NCBI RefSeq assembly: GCF_021916785.1
Contig: NZ_JAKCFC010000005.1
Span: forward strand, 62,001 to 126,000
DNA length: 64,000 bases
Direction: 5' to 3'
DNA from: Mycolicibacterium lacusdiani
GTDB taxonomy: Bacteria > Actinomycetota > Actinomycetes > Mycobacteriales > Mycobacteriaceae
Numbering within the stretch: position 1 is the stretch's first letter; the number at the start of each line of letters is the position of its first letter. Below the pieces are notes generated by a model, which worked only from the letters and a program-made list of their open reading frames with translations, was not told the DNA's origin and did not search any database. Positions 63,831-64,000 of this stretch are shown in pieces. The translations under genes and the position numbers were made by a program.

Positions 63831-64000
63831 CTCCACGCTGGTCACCTCGCTGATCATGGCCGCCGTGCTGGTCGTGATCATCGCGCTGCTGATCCGGCAG
63901 ATGATGCGCGGCTGGTTGCGACGCGCGCAGCGGCAGGTGGAGCAGATCGGCAAGCTGCCGCCGATGCCGGACACCGTCGGGCCCGCACTGATTCCCGCCA
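63823..64000 (+). CDS. Membrane protein of the pyr operon (partial, Rv1382 type)
   Basis: The visible 59 residues begin [11 protein letters not shown] with one membrane helix (about residues 8-26) and a basic stretch [11 protein letters not shown]. In mycobacteria a small exported or membrane protein lies between pyrC and carA (Rv1382 as I recall); this matches. The ATG at 63823 lies within the end of pyrC. The gene runs off the window. Confidence 0.75.
   Translation, partial: MNDSTLVTSLIMAAVLVVIIALLIRQMMRGWLRRAQRQVEQIGKLPPMPDTVGPALIPA

Overview
The window looks like a chromosomal segment of a fast-growing mycobacterium (Mycobacterium/Mycolicibacterium). The DNA is GC-rich, GTG starts are frequent, many genes appear to be transcribed without a leader, and gene order matches what I recall of two Mycobacterium tuberculosis blocks. 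One block runs from Rv2578c through aspS (Rv2572c), rarA, alaS, the aro genes and efp to nusB and Rv2532c. The other is pyrR-pyrB-pyrC (Rv1379-Rv1381). In M. tuberculosis these blocks are far apart; here they lie within about 4 kb. Locus names are from memory and were not checked. I saw no rRNA, tRNA, CRISPR array, insertion sequence or prophage.

Layout. 1-2395 (minus): urea ABC transporter urtC-urtB-urtA. 2641-6708: a small MmpS-like secreted protein, a divergent MFS exporter/TetR pair, an SOS-controlled radical SAM gene and an Asp-nucleophile hydrolase. 6723-12869: a probable lipid-degradation cluster (two acyl-CoA dehydrogenases, an amidohydrolase, TetR, a thioesterase, DUF427). 12854-15850: an autoregulated TetR-monooxygenase-SDR operon. 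15897-20355: DinB-like protein, zinc metallopeptidase, carboxylesterase, SRPBCC protein and ketopantoate reductase-like protein. 20441-25080: aspS, an F420-dependent reductase-like gene, a lipoprotein, a thiolase and its divergent HxlR regulator. 25103-33261 (minus): an eight-gene carbohydrate uptake and catabolism operon (DeoR, FGGY kinase, binding protein, two permeases, ATPase, SDR, BtpA-like protein).

33569-39172 holds a DUF389 membrane protein and then three coupled genes (circularly permuted ATP-grasp/alpha-E protein, transglutaminase-like protein, zinc-ribbon metallopeptidase) that look like a peptide-forming and peptide-cleaving system of unknown product. 39249-44098 holds small housekeeping and stress genes, including rarA, an ArsR/SRPBCC pair and a GlsB-like gene with a SigF-type promoter. 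44215-57114 is a dense housekeeping run: alaS, ruvX, mltG, aroE, a prepilin peptidase, aroC-aroK-aroB-aroQ, pepQ, efp, nusB. 57121-60819 holds a haloalkane dehalogenase, an amino acid permease and a beta-lactamase-fold hydrolase. 60936-64000 is pyrR-pyrB-pyrC and the start of the next gene, with a PyrR-type RNA hairpin over the pyrR ribosome binding site.

The most unusual signal is a short repeat found twice between aroB and aroQ and once between pyrR and pyrB. Each copy is a complete 11-12 codon ORF beginning MSACAK. Its start codon overlaps the stop of the gene before it, and its stop overlaps the start of the gene after it. Each copy therefore looks like a portable translational-coupling linker. 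A different 30-bp repeat, in frame, extends the N-terminus of NusB.
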